Origin: JAZDLC01 sp043802345
GTDB lineage: Bacteria; Planctomycetota; B15-G4; JADJEK01
Length of the DNA stretch: 6,756 bases
Assembly (NCBI GenBank): GCA_043802345.1
Contig: JAZDLC010000267.1
Span: forward strand, 1-6,756
Reading direction: 5' to 3'
Part shown: positions 6,301 through 6,756 of the stretch, in pieces
Layout: each line of letters opens with the position of its first letter
Position numbering within the stretch: the first letter of the stretch is position 1
Translations under genes and position numbers: made by a program
The notes under the pieces: generated by a model
What the model was told of the DNA's origin: nothing
Database searches by the model: none
What the model saw: only the letters and a program-made list of their open reading frames with translations

Positions 6301-6756
6301 GAAGAGGAGTGGTCACGGCGGCCCGGTTCGCGGTCACGGATCAGTTCGGAAGCCGGCAGGCTGCTCGACCGGATCCGGCGGAGGTACGGCGGCAAGCGCG
6401 TTCCTCGCACTCTGGCCTGGAGCATGCCGAACCCGCAGCCGCGGCTCTATGGCGAGAAGGCGGAGTTCCTGGGATCGTGGGACCGGGAGGGCCGCTCGCA
6501 GGTGGAGGCCCGCGCACTCCCGGAACTTCTCCGGCCGCGTTCCGCCCGGATCGAGCGGGCGATCCGCGACATCGCCGACCTGCCGTTCGCGGTTCCTCTG
6601 CCGGACCTCGACGGCATGCGCGTGGACGTTGAAGAGCCCGGCCTGCTGGTGCTGGTGCCGCTGGGCGAGAACGAGGGGGACCGCAGGACGGAGGTCAGCG
6701 TTGCGGACGATGGCACGATCAGTTCGCTGGTCTGGCGGCGCTTCGGCCTGGTCGAG
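3331..6756 (+). CDS. Large exported gingipain-like (family C25, clan CD) cysteine peptidase, 3' truncated
   Basis: The frame is open from ATG 3331 to the right edge, giving 1142 residues without a stop. Residues 1-22 form a hydrophobic N-terminus (MLSCSLHWLAPAVLLLAFSG), a likely export signal but with no basic residue and no clear AxA site. Residues 25-180 form a small domain starting EALGFSFRAPGPGW, perhaps PsbP-like. Residues 190-425 contain units resembling cell-wall-binding repeat 2, such as STVMAASLALRLNAPMLI (278-295). Residues 445-456, DLDGDGLLEESE, fit an EF-hand loop. The peptidase domain spans about 480-815, with YLALVGTPDQIP (515-526), SDAPYANLDDDSYLELAVGR (547-566), catalytic His663 in YFNHSGPGTWG, catalytic Cys704 in VFGGGCSSA, GAVAYLGNT, and NLFGDPALRPRL at its end. 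C25 enzymes are caspase-fold endopeptidases that act outside the cell. Residues 816-1142 are not recognised and the first part may be Ig-like. Substrate and anchoring are unknown. The gene diverges from the ASPIC/UnbV gene. Confidence 0.85.
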   Translation, partial: MLSCSLHWLAPAVLLLAFSGPRDGERFQDEALGFSFRAPGPGWTQMAAVETEGGGRKHEFRQGQDEDRSVSLITWSLEREFDPEQLCDSELSQMGARGTVRATARGARAVAGRAAASVRYLFESEELESNVAIDATYFQADRVLGRVEGRLPVAEQAKLDGIVATAIDSINLDTGPFDYGEPDPERVLTVVHGENELDLTYSYLEALPGAARSNRGLPVVLAVRGTLGTVARAFLRKYRPGTIRLFGPSHPELLRTEPARDDWLPRGVLVVSERNLESTVMAASLALRLNAPMLIDRNGLWPRMEALRPERVLVLGQVELRSGSFAVEHLAGPADVARAAGGAGYIAVANTAAGSAPEISALAAALAGVRGGVVLPLHQAVVRHAIPLERTEECPPGLESVASAGSFLVGRIPTESGEVLAGAAEIGVIRVASQESPRHGRLRIDLDGDGLLEESEEPRIGSSIELAGRRFHLTYHYDNAFVPYFRNELILDEADPQEIRREIRDLAGALGGVTYLALVGTPDQIPFCYEEASGGFEAYDIKQELASDAPYANLDDDSYLELAVGRLPVRDLIEGSAIIATTIAYPLLTGAWTGQATVIQPGFYKLEGALPWVLPGSEALIRGIEGDLVAAGVSARRFYREDVEIDEVVEAMSTSGWIAYFNHSGPGTWGIHPGASITTGRSRNAHDRPLPALEGAPIVFGGGCSSAAMDVGEAFDRTFPGRFFQLGAVAYLGNTRVAYARSEHLAQLFFARLASGESTLGEAYRDGRNFLAHLLENGHIMEPLDRAIEIGERDFLWGQHRILNLFGDPALRPRLPTSSEPAVQISLNPTGRAGQMRLVVRNEGVDRRDPVLVMPASGQGEPREFFARTGPGMTTSHLPYTFVRNDLEPARSFPEVQPGAWVDVELPAGAREVQVTLVSGPEFADRGFSVLPGARGEPRLLMYVPLVHATPEEGAGQVAKRVEFAVHYLVAEGGSGTSPLARQSVPRIRPEEEWSRRPGSRSRISSEAGRLLDRIRRRYGGKRVPRTLAWSMPNPQPRLYGEKAEFLGSWDREGRSQVEARALPELLRPRSARIERAIRDIADLPFAVPLPDLDGMRVDVEEPGLLVLVPLGENEGDRRTEVSVADDGTISSLVWRRFGLVE

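Overview
This 6756-base window comes from a high-GC bacterial chromosome and carries four protein-coding genes. No RNA gene, mobile element or CRISPR array is visible. The gene mix suggests an uncultured anaerobic or microaerobic bacterium, perhaps of a planctomycete, acidobacterial, FCB-type or related candidate phylum. The mix is an HdrA/FlpD electron-transfer module with a probable selenocysteine codon, an exported VCBS/ASPIC-UnbV protein and a large exported gingipain-like (C25) protein. The phylum is an inference from gene content and base composition only.

Left part (1-1281, + strand). The 3' end of an hdrA-type gene, with a C-terminal ferredoxin domain, is followed after 46 bp by a gene for an FlpD/MvhD-type iron-sulfur protein fused to a 2x[4Fe-4S] ferredoxin domain. 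The second gene is the main discovery of the window. Its reading frame begins at 448 behind a good ribosome binding site and is crossed by one in-frame TGA at 502-504. That TGA lies exactly where the second cysteine of the family's CxxC motif belongs. The frame stays family-like on both sides, and a small hairpin with a GU-containing loop sits 22-42 nt downstream. This fits selenocysteine insertion with a bacterial-type SECIS. An ordinary annotation would start at ATG 559 and lose the first 37 residues. HdrA and FlpD probably work together in the cytoplasm, with FlpD passing electrons between a partner enzyme and the flavin of HdrA, as in flavin-based electron-bifurcating complexes. No HdrB, HdrC, hydrogenase or dehydrogenase subunit lies inside the window.

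Junction (1282-1373). The selenoprotein gene and the next gene converge. Between them is a perfect 21-bp inverted repeat with a 2-nt centre, built from short tandem GAAGGAC units. It is flanked by shorter symmetric arms that reach the two stop codons. It probably acts as a two-way terminator or is a dispersed palindromic repeat.

Middle (1374-3194, - strand). A signal-peptide protein of 606 residues carries seven Asp-rich FG-GAP/VCBS calcium-loop motifs and a C-terminal ASPIC/UnbV domain. It is probably an exported seven-bladed beta-propeller.

Right part (3195-6756). A 136-bp divergent intergenic region leads to a very large + strand gene that is open at the right edge, with 1142 codons visible. 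It has an N-terminal hydrophobic segment, a small N-terminal domain, a repeat region resembling cell-wall-binding (CWB2-like) units and an EF-hand-like loop. A C25/gingipain-type caspase-fold peptidase domain (His663, Cys704) follows, with a long uncharacterised C-terminal part. The two exported proteins are divergently transcribed and may share regulation. They show no obvious functional link to the Hdr module.
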